From Akkermansiaceae bacterium (GTDB taxonomy: Bacteria; Verrucomicrobiota; Verrucomicrobiia; Verrucomicrobiales; Akkermansiaceae): a stretch of 64,000 nucleotides of DNA. Both the position numbers and the translations under genes were made by a program. Positions 62,702-64,000 of the stretch are shown in pieces (position 1 is the first letter of the stretch; each line of letters opens with the position of its first letter). The stretch lies in the NCBI GenBank assembly GCA_024233135.1, contig JACKPZ010000009.1, forward strand, positions 110,036 through 174,035. Reading direction: 5' to 3'. A model generated the notes under the pieces. The model searched no databases. It was not told the origin of the DNA and saw only the letters and a list, made by a program, of their open reading frames with translations.

Positions 62702-63862
62702 ATGAAGCACCTCGTTCCCCTGATCCTCCTCACCGCATCCGCCTTGCCCGCGCCGGCGGACGGGGTGGCGGTGCTCAAGGAGCAGCCGTTCCACCGCAAT
62801 CTAACGGCACGGGCGGTCATCTACCGCCGCATCATCGACTCGAACGGACCCTGGCTGCGGATCGTGACGGCGCGGGGGAACATCGACATCGGGCGGTCGA
62901 AACTCGTCGATTGGATGGAACTTCCGGACGGTCCGCCGCGATCGGTCACCGGCGAGGACGACATTTCGCGCCTGCGCGAAGGACTCGCGACGATGCGGAC
63001 TTTCGCCGGGCGCTATCCGAACTGCGCGGCCCTGCTCGCGCCCGAGATCGCGGTGGCGGAGGCCCACGTCGCGCGGTTCGACTCCGGTGAGATCCGCTTC
63101 GGGGGGATCTGGATGCGGCCCAGCGAACGCGACCGGATCCAAACGGAGCGGCGGGCCGCGGAGATGGCGGAGCTCCGCCGGCAGGCGCTCGCCGTGCAGG
63201 AATACGAGGAAAAGAAGGACGAGGGACTCGTGCTCGTCGACGGACGGTGGATGTCACGCGAGGACGCCGCGAAACGCTCGCCCGTCGAGCCCACGCGGCT
63301 GAGTTCCGCGGTGTGGCCGCTCGCAAAACCCGATGGCGACGAAGCGAAGCGCGCGCTCGCCCGGCTGGACGCGCTCGCCGCCACCCAGCACGGATCGCCC
63401 AAGATCCGCACCTTGCGATTGCACGCCACGCTGCGGAATCTGTTCGCCGCGGAAGACCGGTATTCCCGCGGGAAGATGGCGGCCACATCGATCGCGGCGC
63501 GGGCCGCGAAATACGAACGGCTCACCAAGGAATGGATGGAACCCAACGCCTTCGGATCCATGCGCGAAGGCGAGGCCCGCCTCGCCGCGTCCAAGGCCCT
63601 CGACCTTCGCAACGACGCCGGCGCCCGCCTCGCGGAATCCCGCAACGACCTCCTCGACCAACTCCGCGAAACCGACCTGCTCGCCGAGGATTTCCTCGGA
63701 AACGGCGAACACCGCGTCGCCCTCACCCTCGGCGAAACCGTCCGCGCCATCGCGAACCGGAACTTCCCTAACGGAACCTATCAGCCTGTCGTTGCGGACG
63801 ATGCCCTCCAGACGATCCGCGACAAAATCGCGGCGAGGCGGAAGAAACCGGAGGCAAGGTAG
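62702..63862 (+). CDS. Secreted hypothetical protein with helical repeats
   Basis: 386 residues with a signal peptide (LVPLILLTASALPAPA). The body is rich in Arg, Glu and Ala with probable long helices (about 150-190 and 270-340); GNIDIGRSKLVDWMELP resembles an SH3-like opening. The segment VLVDGRWMSREDA is reminiscent of a short repeat found in exported PVC-group proteins. It is not recognised as a known family. The ATG at 62702 fits the signal peptide; it lies 54 bases after the glycyl-radical enzyme gene. Confidence 0.7.
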   Translation: MKHLVPLILLTASALPAPADGVAVLKEQPFHRNLTARAVIYRRIIDSNGPWLRIVTARGNIDIGRSKLVDWMELPDGPPRSVTGEDDISRLREGLATMRTFAGRYPNCAALLAPEIAVAEAHVARFDSGEIRFGGIWMRPSERDRIQTERRAAEMAELRRQALAVQEYEEKKDEGLVLVDGRWMSREDAAKRSPVEPTRLSSAVWPLAKPDGDEAKRALARLDALAATQHGSPKIRTLRLHATLRNLFAAEDRYSRGKMAATSIAARAAKYERLTKEWMEPNAFGSMREGEARLAASKALDLRNDAGARLAESRNDLLDQLRETDLLAEDFLGNGEHRVALTLGETVRAIANRNFPNGTYQPVVADDALQTIRDKIAARRKKPEAR

Positions 63863-64000
63863 ATCGAGGTCGACCGAGATCCGTGCACAAGACTCAAGGA
63901 AGGGCGATGCATGATCGCCCATGCCCATGGCGGGACAATGGAATGAGTCGAAGCACGGAGCATTGACCTCTCTCATGGTCATCGGCGGACACGTTCCGCC
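63863..64000. other. Right-end intergenic with a perfect hairpin
   Basis: No assignable gene. A perfect inverted repeat GGGCGAT-GCATG-ATCGCCC lies at 63902-63920, about 40 bases after the last stop. It lacks a T tract, so it is a possible but unconvincing terminator. A short open frame starting about 63928 reaches the right edge and could be the start of another gene. Confidence 0.3.

Noticed and set aside
1..64000. CRISPR arrays, rRNA, insertion sequences, toxin-antitoxin or prophage genes
   Set aside because: Looked for on both strands; no spaced direct-repeat array, transposase, integrase or rRNA sequence is evident in this window.
63928..64000. Gene start running off the right edge
   Set aside because: The frame is only about 24 codons, has no ribosome-binding site and no recognisable sequence.

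Overview
The window reads as a chromosomal segment of a GC-rich, Gram-negative member of the Verrucomicrobiota (PVC group), probably close to Verrucomicrobiales such as Luteolibacter or Haloferula. The evidence is a Verru_Chthon-cassette-type protein A, a DUF1800/DUF1501 gene pair, PEP-CTERM sorting, secreted proteins with autotransporter-associated beta-strand repeats and thrombospondin-type-3 Ca-binding repeats, and a PVC-type PDZ/trypsin-like protease pair. Species assignment is inference.

Layout. 1-2663 (-): a large periplasmic-propeller sensor histidine kinase, cut by the left edge. 2879-8209 (+): a Verru_Chthon-A-like protein followed by two tandem paralogous secreted proteins. 8234-25613 (-): large exported proteins, namely a GH78-type alpha-L-rhamnosidase, a mosaic adhesin-like protein, a rhamnogalacturonan acetylesterase fused to beta-strand repeats and fibronectin domains, a PEP-CTERM protein and a GH35 beta-galactosidase. 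A tRNA-Arg(TCT) with two partial 3'-end copies follows. 26162-28739 (-): GH43-like and GH28 enzymes as a pair, divergent from a second GH35 with a discoidin-like C-terminus (28863-31217, +). 31308-38531 (+): DUF1800, DUF1501 (Tat-like signal) and a pseudopilin-like protein. 38538-40509 (-): an active/inactive trypsin-like PDZ protease pair. 40565-41763 (-): TetR regulator and TPMT-like methyltransferase. 42613-46783 (-): L-rhamnose isomerase, L-rhamnose/H+ symporter, an NCS1 permease and a 66-residue membrane protein, with a divergent AraC regulator. 47745-50764: KH-domain protein (-), then RimK-like ligase, GNAT acetyltransferase and LeuB (+). 51007-63862 (+): beta-strand-repeat surface protein, small hypothetical, outer-membrane efflux factor plus membrane-fusion protein, DUF1460 amidase-like protein, a glycyl-radical activase and enzyme (best fit hydroxyproline dehydratase), and a secreted hypothetical.

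Together the genes suggest degradation of pectin, in particular rhamnogalacturonan I: GH28 would cut the backbone, the CE12 esterase deacetylate it, GH78 release rhamnose, GH35 and GH43 trim galactan/arabinan side chains, and RhaT/RhaA import and isomerise rhamnose under the divergent AraC protein. Rhamnulokinase and rhamnulose-1-phosphate aldolase are not in the window. The hydroxyproline-dehydratase-like pair would fit use of hydroxyproline from plant cell-wall glycoproteins, but that link is inference.

The leftmost gene has no stop codon inside the window, and several start codons below are chosen from signal peptides and spacing rather than the longest possible frame.
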